From positions 3,864,669 to 3,928,668 of the forward strand of contig NC_081550.1 in the NCBI RefSeq assembly GCF_901000735.1: a DNA stretch of 64,000 bases, given 5' to 3'. This document shows, piece by piece, positions 13,045 through 24,457 of this stretch; position 1 is the first letter of the stretch; the number at the start of each line of letters is the position of its first letter. This stretch comes from Corylus avellana. Lineage: Eukaryota; Streptophyta; Magnoliopsida; Fagales; Betulaceae. The notes below the pieces were generated by a model that saw nothing but the letters and a program-made list of their open reading frames with translations, searched no databases and was not told the DNA's origin. The translations under genes and the position numbers were made by a program.

Positions 13045-13424
13045 ATCTACAGAAGACAACTCTGCTTTTATAGCAAATTACCAAAATACTCCCCCTTCTT
13101 TAAACCTGTCCTAATCATTTTTGGTTACTTTCTTTTACTATGTTTGAATAAAATCTCTACATACTAATATGCTATGTTTTGGTTGCTTTCCTAACATAGA
13201 ATGACATCCACTTGAACGCACCGACATGTATACAGAAGCTGTAAAAAATGACAAACTACTTTTTGAACTGGTCTATACAAACGCATGGACTGCATAGTCT
13301 GCATCTAACTTGTCATGAAATAAGGCCTCCTTTGGTTGTTTTTGAGGTTGCTTTTGAATTTATTTATTTGTTTTCTTCTTCTTCTTTTTTTGAGTTTTTT
13401 TAATATATTTTGAGAAAAATATAA
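13045..13424. other. Spacer upstream of the phytocyanin gene
   Basis: AT-rich promoter-side spacer. No gene or clear repeat was recognised apart from short T-runs. Confidence 0.4.
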
Positions 13425-13970
13425 TTTAGCCCTCTAAACTACCAGCTATTTTTATTTTAACTCATTAATATTCAAAAAGTGATAAAGTAACCTCTCAAAC
13501 TATCAAAAAGTTACAATTTGGCCACTTTATTAGTCAACACCGTCAAATAGGATAAAAAATGCAAAACAACATCGTTTTTTGAGGTTAAGTTACTAAAACA
13601 CTCTTTCGAAAAAAAAAAATCAATTAAAAAAATGCCCACAAAAAACGACGTCATTTTGAAAAGAAAAAAAAAAACTGTGGTTTAGGGGTGGCTCGCCTAT
13701 GGGGACCCTTTTTTTTCCTCAAAACAACGTCGTTTTAGAGGGTATTTTTCAAATTGAATTTTTTTTTTCAAAAAGGTATTTTAGTAACTTAACCTTGTCA
13801 AAACAATGTAGTATTGAATTTTTTATCCTATTTGACGGTAATGACTAATGGAGTGGCCAAATTGCAACTGGTTAGTAGTTTGGATTGCTACTTTATCACT
13901 TTTTGAAATTTAGGGGGCTAAAATAAAATAATTGGTAATTTGGGGGGCTAAATTTTATTTTTTCCATATA
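13425..13970. mobile_element. Foldback element with long inverted arms
   Basis: The left arm (about 13425-13640) and the complement of the right arm (about 13740-13970) align along most of their length. Shared blocks are ttcaaaaagtgataaagta, caatttggccact, ccgtcaaataggataaaaaat and aaaacgacgt. A 100-bp A/T-rich centre separates them, and no protein is encoded. This is a foldback or long-TIR MITE. The exact ends and target duplication are uncertain. Confidence 0.7.
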
Positions 13971-15512
13971 TTTTTACTTGGTAAAAAAAAAAAAAAAAAA
14001 CTGTTGTACTGATGCGTGCAGTTAATAGTCTTAACAGTCACTGGCAAATATTTTTGCTTTCCTTTTTTGGATTATATCAAAGTAGGTTGTGTGGTGAAGG
14101 AAGATTGTCTGGGTGGAAGACGAATCTGCAAACATGTGATAGCAGCTGTATCATTGCTTTTTGCATCCTAATTCATGTGATTGATTGATACTCTTTGATG
14201 TTTTTGTTCTTTTCTTTTCTTTTCTTTCCTGCATATGTAATATATAATAATATGTACATGAAAACATAAAGACATCTAATTAATTTTGTTTCTTTTATTT
14301 ATTTCCTTTTTGTGGTTGGTTGTTAATTTTCCAGCTATTTGAAAACTAAACCATTTAGTATGGTCTGGTTTCCTATGAAAGAATTATATAAGCATGTCCC
14401 ATGTTTCCTTTCTATGAGCCCTGAGGAGCCCATCACACAATAATATTGCCTCACTGCCACTGGTGTCATTATAACAATGTCCTTACGTGGGATAATACTG
14501 ACCTCTAAATTCTGACATTAATAAAAACAGAGTTGTCTATAGTGAAAGTTCAGCAGAGTGTAAAGCAAATGGTCTAGAATTTTGCTGGAAAAAGATGTAC
14601 CATTTGAAATCTTGTAAATTTCTCAAAATAATTTTAATTGAGATTTATAACTCCAAGGGTAATTATGCAATATTATAATTTTCACGGGGCATTACTACTA
14701 TACCTTGACAATGACTTACAATGAAAAATGCTACAAAAATTACTTACATCCCTCATGTTTGATGTCATTTTTGAGCTTGTGATATGACCAGTTTAATATC
14801 TTTAATTAGGGATATGTATCTTCTTCCTCATTCCAATCAGCTATGATACTATGACTTCAATTAATAACTTGTTTTGCAAGACTTTTTCCAATGAATAACC
14901 CAAGTAGATTTCAATTAGAAGATCTCAAACCACCATGAAAGTCATCCTAGACCACCTTTTCAAAGATTGCATAAAAGTGATTTGTGGGATGCCAAAATAT
15001 ATGTCACGCCTATATGGTAATAGTGTTGTATTTATTCATTTTGGGTGGACTAACATAGTCATTTGTTTAGTTTTAGGTCCATAATGGAATAGGTCAATTT
15101 TTGTGAACACATGAATAAGTTATTTATTCTCACCCTATATAGAAGTGAAGTTGGCCCATTAAACTTCATTCAGTTAATATGCAAAAATTAGAGTTGAGAG
15201 TTATAGTCTCTCTACATACACAACACGAGTATTATTATGCACTTTCAGGGCATTTACAAGAATTTCATCAAGCATATATTGAAAGTTTATCTCCAAATTA
15301 ATGGAGGTATGTATAATTCTCATAAGTGGCTTATACATGCTATGGAGAGAGAACAAAATTATTATTGTATTATTCTAACAAACAGAGTTCATGAGGTGCA
15401 CACATTTCTATATCTTTTTTTATTTAAACCTCATATATAGTAGTACATTGTATTATTAAAGAAAGGAATTCATGAGCTTCTCATCTGGTTCTTCAGTCAG
15501 AGGTGCAATCGT
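13971..15512. other. Spacer, nothing recognised
   Basis: AT-rich DNA between the foldback element and the transporter gene. Short open frames such as 15237-15440 show no family resemblance. No RNA gene was seen. Confidence 0.4.
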
Positions 15513-16303
15513 TTATTTCAAAATCTGAGTTGTTTCTTCATTGTCATGGCAGGATCGATCCATTCTGTGTCTTAGATTTGTCCCTGACTCTGCAGAAGTG
15601 TCTTTCTTGTACTTGTACCATGACGCCCAATAGAGATAGTTTGCAAAGTTGAGGGTGCTAAGAATGGCTAGGAACCAATAAAAAAGATTCAACTTGTTAT
15701 CATTCAAGTTATCTCCATGCAGCCAACCTTGTTTGCTTGGAGTAATCCTCTTGGTGATTGAGTTTACAAGGTCGACGAATATACTGCTCAAGAAGTAGCC
15801 GAAAGATAGAGACAAGTAGGTGAATGAAGTAGACAGTGATCTCATTCCTGATGGACCTTCCTTGTAGAAGAACTCCAGTAGTACCACAATGGTGAACATG
15901 TCAGCAATTCCAAAAATGCCGTATTGGAAGGAAAGCCAGAATAGGCTTATGGGCTGCAAGGGGTTTTTGTTGGCCTGGTTCCTTCTCTTCACTTCTACAA
16001 TGCCTGCTACAGCCATTGAAATAATAGAGAGAACGAGTCCCACTGTAACTCGTTGAAGCTGTGTGATGCCGGATGGATGGCCGGTAAGCTTTCGAGCGAA
16101 AGGGACGACGACAAACTCGTAGATGGGTTTGAGGATGGACATGAAAACCAGTGGTATTACTGGTATTGATGCTGTAGGGAACTTGTATGAGCCAATATAG
16201 GGATCCGTGAAGTACCCTTGGTGCACTGAGAATGTTTGCAGCTGTGCCATGCATGTGTTCATGATAATTGTGCTTGCTATAATGGGCAGCATCCTTGTTA
16301 GGA

Positions 16304-16511
16304 TGTAACACCTCGGTCCCATATTGGAAAGATGAGAAGAAACCCACATAGAGTGGGTAGTTTATAAAGATAGTCTGGGTGCTAAGTCCCACATTGCCTA
16401 GTTACTAGGTGAAACTGGGCTTTATAATGAATTCTAGGGAAACTCCAAATTGACTAGTCCTTTTGGAGTAATAGCGCAGATGTGGCTAGCGCTTTTCCCT
16501 AGGTCGTTACA
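16304..16511. mobile_element. Solo-LTR / TRIM-like insertion in the NPF coding exon
   Basis: This 208-bp insert starts TGTAACACC and ends GTCGTTACA, so it has TG...CA termini within short inverted ends. It is flanked by the 5-bp direct repeat tagga at 16299-16303 and 16512-16516. Deleting the insert plus one repeat restores the coding sequence QVEEVKILTRMLP across the join. A size of 208 bp, LTR-type ends and a 5-bp duplication indicate a solo LTR, probably of a small TRIM-type element. No internal region, primer site or second LTR is present. Confidence 0.85.
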
Positions 16512-17250
16512 TAGGATCTTGACTTCTTCAACTTGGGTAACTGTGCAAACTTTCCATGGCTCTGGAGTCATGCCTTCATGAAGAATAGCAGCTTTATCAA
16601 GTAACCTGGTTCAGTAAAAGCAGTCACATTGGCATATTGGAATCATTCATTCATAGGCATTAAGAAGAGCAAAACTAAAATTTTGGGCCTCAAATTGTAG
16701 TACTGCCAAGAATAATCCTAATAAAAAATTATACAAAATTTGGATGTGATGACTGCAATTGAGAGCTTTACCATTTAGGAGTGAAGTTTCTACCTACGGA
16801 TAGAAGAAATTTGGTTATTTAAAATTAGCATTAGGATTAATTATGAATTCTTATCAATTTAGGTGACATCCTATTGTATATTATTTAAAGGCCATCTTGT
16901 TGTTAATAAAAAAAAATTGTGAATCTGTGGTATTTTTTTGCCCTGAGTGGATTTTTGTAGTCTCTTCTACCCAAAATGAGTTATTGTGGCGTTCTCCTAC
17001 CCGAAGCGGAGAATTCTTTTGCTTGAACAATTCCCTTAACAGTGTAGATTTCTATCAATACCATTACCTGAATTGGCTAGTATGTGAAAGCTTTTCTTCA
17101 GATGGATCTCTATCTTCATCATTGATCTCATACAGATCATCAGTATTTTTTGGTATTGACAACCTTCTGTTTCTAATTGCAACCACTATAACCTGAAACA
17201 GAGAGGCAAATTATTCTTAGAAATAGTGAGATATGTTAAGTATATTAGAG

Positions 17251-17270
17251 AGAGAGAGAGAGAGAGAGAG
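17251..17270. repeat. (AG)n microsatellite at a splice donor
   Basis: About ten AG units lie four bases from the inferred donor of the 17275-17697 exon, so that on the gene strand the intron starts GTTGCTCTCTC. Confidence 0.8.
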
Positions 17271-18734
17271 CAACTTGTGCAATCTTCAAAAAAGGGCTTC
17301 TCCCTAGGGGTTGGAAGTTGTAGAAGGACTTTCCAAGAGCAAGAAAGATGAATCCAACAAGGGCAGCCATCGTGCCAATAAAAAAACCCCAGTACCAAGC
17401 TTTGTTCATGCTAACCCACACAATCACAGTAACTCCTACTATGGATCCAATGGTTGTACTTAGTAAAAACCAGTTAAAATAACTTGCTAGGTGCTTCTTT
17501 CCTCTCTCCTCCTTACGATCAAACTGATCAGCACCAAGTGCTGCAATAGACCCCTTTACTCCACCTGCACCAAGTGCTAATAGACAAAGGGAGGTGTAAA
17601 ACATGGAAGCTTTACCACCTTTGACACAACTTGACTTGCGACAAGGATCAGGATGCATGTCTTTCGCATAAGCTTGAGTAGTAACCATCATCAAAGCCTG
17701 CAAGTGAAAGCATAAATTAAAGGATGTAATGGATAGATAAATAAAAGAGCAAATTACATCTTTGTTATAATGATTCCATTAAACTTCCAATTCAAATAAG
17801 TGATCCTATAATTAGTTTGAAAGAAATGTTTTGATATAAACTATAGAGATGGAAAAATGATTGAAACACTCCTATATCTATCTAACCCATAATCAAATTA
17901 ATTTCACAATCATTTCCTAATTAAACTTTTGCTTTTTATTTGTTTTTTTAATGAAAATCTCTTTGTCCCTCACTCTTATGTCCTAAATTTTTTTAATATA
18001 GATGTAATGGATAGATAATGAATCTTACAAGTACTTCCATAGTTCCAAATGTCAAACATGTATGGAGTCGGCTTAAGTAAGTGTCTGAGATGAAGGCTCC
18101 TAGGACAGAGAGAAGCCAAACTGAACCCATGAAGTTGGTAAGAGTGTTTGAAGAAGCGGATAGATCAAATTGCATGACAAGCTTAAAATACAGAACCATG
18201 GTTGACATGTTAGCTACAAATCCCATATTCTCCAAGGCCCCCAACACTACAAATCACAGAAACAGTAGTATGAGCAGTTAGTCCATGCAGGATCACATCC
18301 GTAAGTACTTTACCCTTGCATTGCTATATTTCATTTTCAAATATTAAGAACATTCTTACCAAAAACGAACATGCGAGCCAGGAATCCACCTTTTCTTTTG
18401 CCCCATGGGCTGAAGAGCATATATGCTTCCTTTGGATCCTAAATTTAAAAAAGCAATAATCAACAAATGAGATAGCAAGTCTGCTAAGAGTACTATGGTT
18501 TTTACTATATGGTTTTCTTAAATTCATGTGACAGTTCATAATTGGTAAAAATGCATGACTTGTCAATCATACACTCTCGATCATTTCAACAACTACGTAC
18601 TGTCACGTCAATTTGCAAGGGAATTGTAATAATACCCAAAAAAAAATTCATGAGAAAGGTATGGAGTTGATAATAGGATGGCTCAACACATACCATAAAT
18701 TAGAGCTTCTGATGAGAAAAGAGTTGTTAGTAGC

Positions 18735-18752
18735 TAGCTAGCTAGCTAGCTT
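18735..18752. repeat. (CTAG)n run in the NPF 5' leader
   Basis: Four to five tandem CTAG units lie 40-55 bp upstream of the NPF start codon on the gene strand. The run is a self-complementary microsatellite. Confidence 0.7.
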
Positions 18753-18812
18753 AGGAAGATACAAATTGCTGTGAAGTGGGTGTGGCTTTTGAGTGTAAAA
18801 CAGACTGAAGGC

Positions 18813-18820
18813 TATTTATA
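18813..18820 (-). promoter_or_regulatory. Candidate TATA box of the NPF gene
   Basis: On the minus strand this reads TATAAATA, about 117-124 bp upstream of the ATG at 18696. That leaves room for a leader of roughly 90 nt. It was chosen by consensus and position only. Confidence 0.5.
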
Positions 18821-18829
18821 GTGTGAAGA

Positions 18830-19767
18830 GCAACAGATTCTAGCCATATTTACTACACCAAGCTGCTAGACTTTGTTATGAAATTTTAGAAGTTCTTCTT
18901 TCTACGACTCTAAATTAATAATCCAAAAACTGGTTTTATTCCCTGCCTTGTAATACTCGAAGCTGTATATATCTCTTTCTCCTGATCAGTGTTGGACTGT
19001 TATTCATTTCATCATATTTTTTATACTTTTCTCCCACAATTCTGGACTCTTATTAGTATTCTTTGAATATCTTCCCCCTCTCCACAAATTGGATCCCTAC
19101 TGTTACACTAACACCATTATTATTCTAAATTTTAACTTCTCTTTAATACAATGACAAACATTGCTACAATGTGTGTTCAGTACAACCAAAGGCATCTCCT
19201 AGTAGGACATAACAGCTTCTTGGAGAGGATTTCCAACACACCCACCTCTCCAAAACAAAAGAAAGAAAAGATTAAAAATCAAAAAATAAAAACGAAATCA
19301 GAAGCACTAGTCATTATGTTTTATATACATGCCAGCTGCAGGAAAGCTTTTACCACTCTCTCTCTGCTCTTCATAGGTCACATGGCTTTCCACACTTTTT
19401 TTCTTTTTTCTTTTGCGTATTTTCATCTACCCATTGGCCAAAAACTGACCTTGGAGGATAAGCATCTTTGTATAAGAAAAATCAGAAGCCAAATTAAAAT
19501 ATTGTGGGAATATATTGATTGTACTTTGACAAAAAGAGACATGCTATATATACATCATTTATGATCCTTCTCACATCCCTTTACTTTTCAAAACCACCAT
19601 TGAATATGTGAAGTCCACATGTGAGATTCACATGGACCTACTGATCCAATGATAATTTTGAAAAGTAGATGGACGGAAGAATGACCATAAAAGGAAATGA
19701 ACCATTAAAGTATCACACCTCCTCTTCTAGTTAGCAATTGCCTAAAAGTGGTTGGTTTGTGGTCACA
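18830..19767. other. Spacer upstream of the NPF gene
   Basis: AT-rich DNA. A 137-residue open frame at 19151-19564 has no recognisable domain and low-complexity composition, so it is not called a gene. The last 50 bp (about 19716-19767) resemble 20606-20660 as a diverged direct repeat that flanks the hAT element. Confidence 0.4.
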
Positions 19768-19775
19768 CTTGTAGC

Positions 19776-20526
19776 CAGGGCGGCCCAACCACTAGGTGAG
19801 TTAGGCCGGCGCCTAGAGCTCTAGATTTCTAAGGCCAAAAAAAAAAATTTTTAAGGCCCAAAATAATTTTTAATAAGGCCAAAAAAAATTTGTATAAAGG
19901 CCTTCAACATGCTTTCTTGAGGTCCTCAACATGCTTTAAGAAAAATATTATTATTTGTTTATAATATCAAGGCTCCAACATGCTTTCTTTAGGCCTTCAA
20001 CATGCTTTACAAAAACAATATTATTTTTTTTATAATATGGAGGCCTTCTGCACAACGGCCACGAAGCCCTCAACAGTCAACATGTTTTTTAAAAAATAAT
20101 ATTATTTGTTTATAATATCAAGGCGCCCTCTACAAAATAAGAACAAAAAAAAAAAAAAAAAAATCTAAGAATCCCATAGACTTGTCTGTTGTGGTTATTT
20201 TGTAGAAATCTAGCCCCTCACAAAAGGTTAAAATGTTCAACTTTTCACATTTTAAAAAGGTTAAAATGGTTATTTTGCAATCTACAAAAATGCTGAAAGA
20301 CAAAAATAAGTATACTTAATTTAAGTATAAAGAACAAGGAGTAAGGAGGCAAAATGGTAATTTTAGTCTCAAACAAAAAATCACTAAGTGCGGAATCGGT
20401 GCTTATTAGGTAAAGATCTCATGCCATATTAAAATAAATATTATTTACTTAATATTTAAATATTAAAAAAATAAGGCCAATTTTAAAGTTTTGCCTAAAG
20501 CCCCCATATACATTGGGACGACCCTG
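19776..20526. mobile_element. Non-autonomous hAT element (751 bp)
   Basis: The ends are CAGGGCGGCCC and, complemented from the other side, CAGGGTCGTCCC. The insert is flanked by a perfect 8-bp duplication, cttgtagc, at 19768-19775 and 20527-20534; 8 bp is the hAT signature. The interior has no transposase. It contains three or four imperfect direct repeats built on aacatgcttt, followed by an A-rich stretch and ataatattatttgtttataa. Confidence 0.9.
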
Positions 20527-20534
20527 CTTGTAGC

Positions 20535-21318
20535 CCTTTTGTCTCCTATTCAATTTCTGTCCCACATCAGTTAGAAGCAGGAGTACAATTAGGTTTATAA
20601 AACTACCACGTCTTCTCTTCCAATCAGCAATTGTATGAAAATAGTAAGTTTGTAGGTCCCATTGTAGTTCTTCTCATCCCTATTTTACTTCACCTATATC
20701 GATTGTGGATTTTTTTATTTTTTTTTGCCCCTATTTTTCATAGAAAAGGAAAAAAGAATGGCTTCCCCCATCCCACATCGGTGATATACACTCTCTCAAA
20801 CGTCGCATCACTCAATTGTGATGAGCCATATAAGATATTAGTGAAGATTATCATTTTCTTAACACCATGTTTAAGAGATATGGAGGCCTAGAACACCATG
20901 TTTATCATTGGTACGTATAAGATGTGGTTGAATAGGTATTGCAATAAGGAAGCTTTTCTTTATGCAAAATATGCAGATTAATTAAAATGCTGTGGGTTGC
21001 GGCTCTGCCTCTGCCATTCTACTATATGACTTACCCAAATGGGGATCCCAAAAAAGAAAGTAGAAGTTAATTGTCAAAATTACTTCTTATTGAATGTGCT
21101 CAAAAACACAAAGTTTTAAGACATTATTCCCAACCGAAACAGGACACCACACAATAGGTATCAAAATTCTGTCCAATCAAGGGGATGGACGGCAATAGCT
21201 GGCACATGTCTCCCACATTCAAATGTGTAACATCACAACAATCACAATTCCATTATCTTTGGAGGGAGAAAAGAAGGTGGAAAGAAGGAGATAACAACAA
21301 ATGAGTGGAATCTTCCCT
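20535..21318. other. Spacer downstream of CNX6
   Basis: Two cccacatc-type blocks (20561-20575 and about 20770-20790) resemble the start of retrotransposon LTRs, but no paired ends were found. A diverged direct repeat of 19716-19767 is present at 20606-20660. No gene seen. Confidence 0.35.
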
Positions 21319-21924
21319 TTACTCAAGTTCACTGGACCATCCATGACTGGTGCTGATGTTGGCAACTCCTCCTCCATTCACCTTAACCTTAGCCCCACAG
21401 CAGCCCTTTCTATGATGCCCCTCAAACTCAACATCTTTTCCACCGCCGACTCCATCCTTTTTTCCAAGCTCCAACCTCCTCTCTAGGAACTCCGAATTCT
21501 CCTTCCAGACCTCTCCATTAGCATAAACTTCCTTCTTCCATATTGGAACCGAAGCCTTTAACTCATCAATCACAAACTTACAAGCATCTAAAGCATCAAC
21601 TCGATGAACGGCCGAGATTGCAATGAAGACACTTGTTATTCCAACTGGAACCGGGCCCAGGCGGTGAGCAACTGCGATGGAGTGGAGATTCCAGGAGGAT
21701 CTAGCAGACGAACAAATGGATTTAATGCATCGGATTGCCATGGGTTTGTATGCCTCATATCTCAGCTCCAAGACTGTTTTGCCTTCAAAGCTGTCGCGTG
21801 TCGTGCCGGAAAATGTTGATATAGCACCGGCTTGTGGGGCGGTTACATAGTTTATGTATCTGGCGAGGTCAATTGGATTATGCTCGTCCAAGATTTCAAC
21901 TAGAGTTTTCTCCTCAGGGGTCAT
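21319..21924 (-). CDS. CNX6: Molybdopterin synthase large (catalytic) subunit, MoaE/MOCS2B family
   Basis: Catalyses, together with the small subunit CNX7 (MoaD-like, sulfur carrier), the conversion of precursor Z (cPMP) to molybdopterin. This is the second step of molybdenum cofactor synthesis, in the cytosol. It supplies nitrate reductase, aldehyde oxidase, xanthine dehydrogenase and sulfite oxidase. It is a single exon of 201 residues starting MTPEEKTLVEILDE. MoaE-family motifs are clear: GAISTFSGTTRDSFEGK (about 33-49), LRYEAYKPMA, HRLGPVPVGITSVFIAIS (about 87-104) and PIWKKEVYANGEVWKEN (about 127-143), which carries the conserved active-site lysines. The C-terminal 40 residues are Gly/Lys-rich and variable, as in other plant homologues. 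No truncation or frameshift was seen. Confidence 0.93.
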   Translation of the reverse strand: MTPEEKTLVEILDEHNPIDLARYINYVTAPQAGAISTFSGTTRDSFEGKTVLELRYEAYKPMAIRCIKSICSSARSSWNLHSIAVAHRLGPVPVGITSVFIAISAVHRVDALDACKFVIDELKASVPIWKKEVYANGEVWKENSEFLERRLELGKKDGVGGGKDVEFEGHHRKGCCGAKVKVNGGGVANISTSHGWSSELE

Positions 21925-22155
21925 TGTTTTCTGACTGGTGGACTGATCCAGAGATTGGAAGGATTATGCGAACTTATACAACAAAAGTAACAGAAGCATA
22001 TTGTTCCATGGTCCAGACCCCAGATGGATGCAATATCAGCCACACTTTTGCATTAGAAGACGAGACAAAAATCTTCCCTTCTAAAATTAGAATATCAATG
22101 TTATATGACTCGGAACAAAATCTTTCTTAAAGAAAAAGGTTCGGTGAGCTCACAG

Positions 22156-22350
22156 TCAGCGATTCTTTGGCTCTTGAAGATTGGAAGAGGCAGTTTTCAT
22201 CTTAACCTGCACAGAGCTAAGCATTTTAGAACTTAAACAAAGTTGCCAAGGTAATGTCACCATCACAGAGAGTGGAAATAATACAGGACCAACCATCACA
22301 AGTGTCCCATTGGGCAGATCAAGTTTATTGACATTAACTGGGGAATCCAC
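22156..22350 (-). other. Unassigned open frame upstream of CNX6
   Basis: A 64-codon frame on the minus strand contains PNGTLVMVGPVLFPLSVMV and ends PKNR before a stop. It has protein-like composition but I do not recognise a family. It could be an exon of an unseen gene, a relic, or chance. No flanking exon could be joined. Confidence 0.15.
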
Positions 22351-22369
22351 ATTTAATATGTGAAAAGGG

Positions 22370-23815
22370 CAAATGAAACTTTTTGACTTAAAAAACTCTA
22401 TTTCTCAAACACAATCTCAAACATACTCTAAGTTTATCATTATTTAACTTAGTCAATTTTTATAATAATTGATAATAGTCAACACAGTACGCGAACCACA
22501 ATAGGGCCGGTGCGTTTGATAAGATGTCTGTCCTTCCTGCATCATTTATGGATGTTCTTTTCTCTTCCTCATTAATTTGCCAACACAACTTCAAGTTCTA
22601 CAGAGTTCTAGAGTTTTATTGGAAAAGTATTGGTCATAGGTTTTTGTCTTTTTGTTAAAGTTCTACTGAGTTTTTATAACTCTATTGCATATTATTTTTA
22701 TTTTAAAAAAAAAGGGGGGTTTCGCTCTGCTTAAATGGTGTGTTGGAGAGGATTAGAGGAACATTTTTAGTTTTTTTTTTAAAATAAAAAAATAAAATTG
22801 ACATAATAGTAGAATAGAAAGGAAAGCGAAAAAAAAGTCATATTGCCAGGGCCATAAAGTCATATTGCCGGGGCCCTAGCATAAAAAATAGCACTCTTAT
22901 AAGGAATTTAAGATTCTTTGGGGTTGCCAAGGAACCCCCAAGTGTTGAAAGGGTAGGTCCACCCCTGTGAATGGCCAAGCGATGTCTAAAGACCAACTTA
23001 ATCCATGGTTCCAACGATTTCAAATAATGTTGTTTCAATATATGGAATGAAAGATATATAAGGATGAGAATCTGAAAGACAAATAAGGCAACTATTTAAG
23101 GATGAGAAAAAAAATTACATAAAAAGTGCAATGATCAGTACCAATACCTATATAAAAGCTATTAACAAGAAACTCCCAAACGTATGCAATATCATTGTCA
23201 AACATGATATGTCATGAATATAGCACATGATTAGGTTATCAGACAGAACTTTATTTCAGCTAATGACATGTAAAGATCACATACCTAGGCAATGCAGCTC
23301 AATATCATAAAACTTGAGGAATAAATAAATATATCTAAGCATACACCCTACATCACAGCACAAATACTTGAGTCAATCAATAATGCAGAGAAAGCAATAT
23401 TGAATAATACAAAACCAATTCAAACATAAAAACAAAGACAATTTTAAAAGAAGATCTGCAAAAACCAACGTACCAGTACATGTTCAGAATTATTGTGATT
23501 TGCATGTGCATATATGTTTTTCAGCTTAAAATGAAAGAAGGCTTGCGCACAATAAAATAAAATAAAATCTATTGAACAATGAGCAGACTTGCGCACTTTC
23601 ATTGACCATAAGCATAAATTCTAGCTCAAAAAGCACTTGCATGGCATAAATTGCCAAATGCAAAACATATATAATCAATGAAGAACCAAATGCAAACACA
23701 AGCAACAAATATTTGGAATACAGAGCGAGAAATAAAAAACCAAAATAGTTAGGATTTACAGGGCTTTAGTTAGTACAGCAACTATAGATAACATAGAGGC
23801 TCACTTTACAATCTT
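22370..23815. other. Spacer with MITE debris
   Basis: 22376-22435 resembles the 3' end of the MITE at 27541-27780 (gacttaaaaaactctatttctc, then caatctcaaacatactct). The rest is AT-rich with T/A runs and an inverted-looking catattgcc repeat (22840-22870). No gene seen. Confidence 0.35.
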
Positions 23816-23905
23816 CTTTTTGATAAATAATCGAATTATCATTAAAAATGTAAGGCGCCCCCAAGTACACAGGGAGTATACAAAAGAAGCCACCTAAGAT
23901 TTAGG
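23816..23905 (-). mobile_element. LINE 3' tail fragment
   Basis: tttttgataaataat, then an aaggcgcccccaagtacacagg block and gtatacaaaagaa, match the LINE 3' end seen at 24458-24540 and 2340-2410. The orientation is minus. The target duplication was not resolved. Confidence 0.6.
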
Positions 23906-24457
23906 AGACAGTCTAAACATTACAACCATCTAAAAGGAACTAATGTTAAGTATGATGAACAACACCTTCTTTTTCTTCTATCACCGGCTAAATGAACAGG
24001 ATCAAGTAGACTAAAGAGAAAAAGAAAGAATCATATATCAATCAATGAAACTGGTTTGCCATTAGATCATGATCTACTTATCAGCCAAATATAACAGTCG
24101 AAGCAGACACCATAAATATCGAAGAATGAATTGTTAGTCAAATAATGAATTTTTTTTTCTTAGGCATGAAGCTAGATAATGATTCAGAGCACCAAATTTG
24201 TTTAATGTTGGCAGTTTCAATAAAGGTTTACCAGCCCTAAACATGTCTCAATTGCTTGGCCCCAGCTAAAGAAAGATGCCTTGTGAATGTTTTAGAAAAT
24301 GTATGTCTAGAGAACCATGTTTCAAAGTCAATATTGAGTTTGAATGTTTCGAGCATAGCAATCATCTGAAGTGAAGCATGGACCTGCTATCACAAGCATC
24401 TTCAAATAAGCAAATAGTTTAAAAGTGACTGTTCTCATTGAGTGATGCATAATGAAA

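Larger units (their letters stand above)
15513..18696 (-). pseudogene. NRT1/PTR (NPF) transporter gene, broken by an LTR-like insertion
   Basis: Proton-coupled transporter of the major facilitator superfamily (peptide/nitrate/hormone transporter group). Six coding exons were read: 18694-18696 (the ATG alone), 18360-18438, 18029-18246, 17275-17697, 17068-17192 and 15513-16605. Without the insertion they give about 575 residues, normal for the family. Visible: ENMGFVANMSTMVLYF (helix 1), LTNFMGSVWLLSVLGAFISD, the GAGGVKGSIAALGADQFD signature, a cytosolic loop rich in Asp/Glu, then EVKILTRMLPIIASTIIMN and the C-terminal helices to ASWYKYKK. The ExxER proton-coupling motif is not intact (LENMG), as in the NPF4 branch, to which it looks closest; that placement is tentative. 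Exon 6 is split at 16304-16511 by a transposon that brings an in-frame TAA stop just after its first codons. The rest of the frame is intact, so the loss looks recent. Confidence 0.88.

Noticed and set aside
12945..13046. Upstream in-frame start for the phytocyanin (MIDRVELLL...)
   Set aside because: It would place 34 residues before a clear signal peptide. The ATG at 12944 fits the family.
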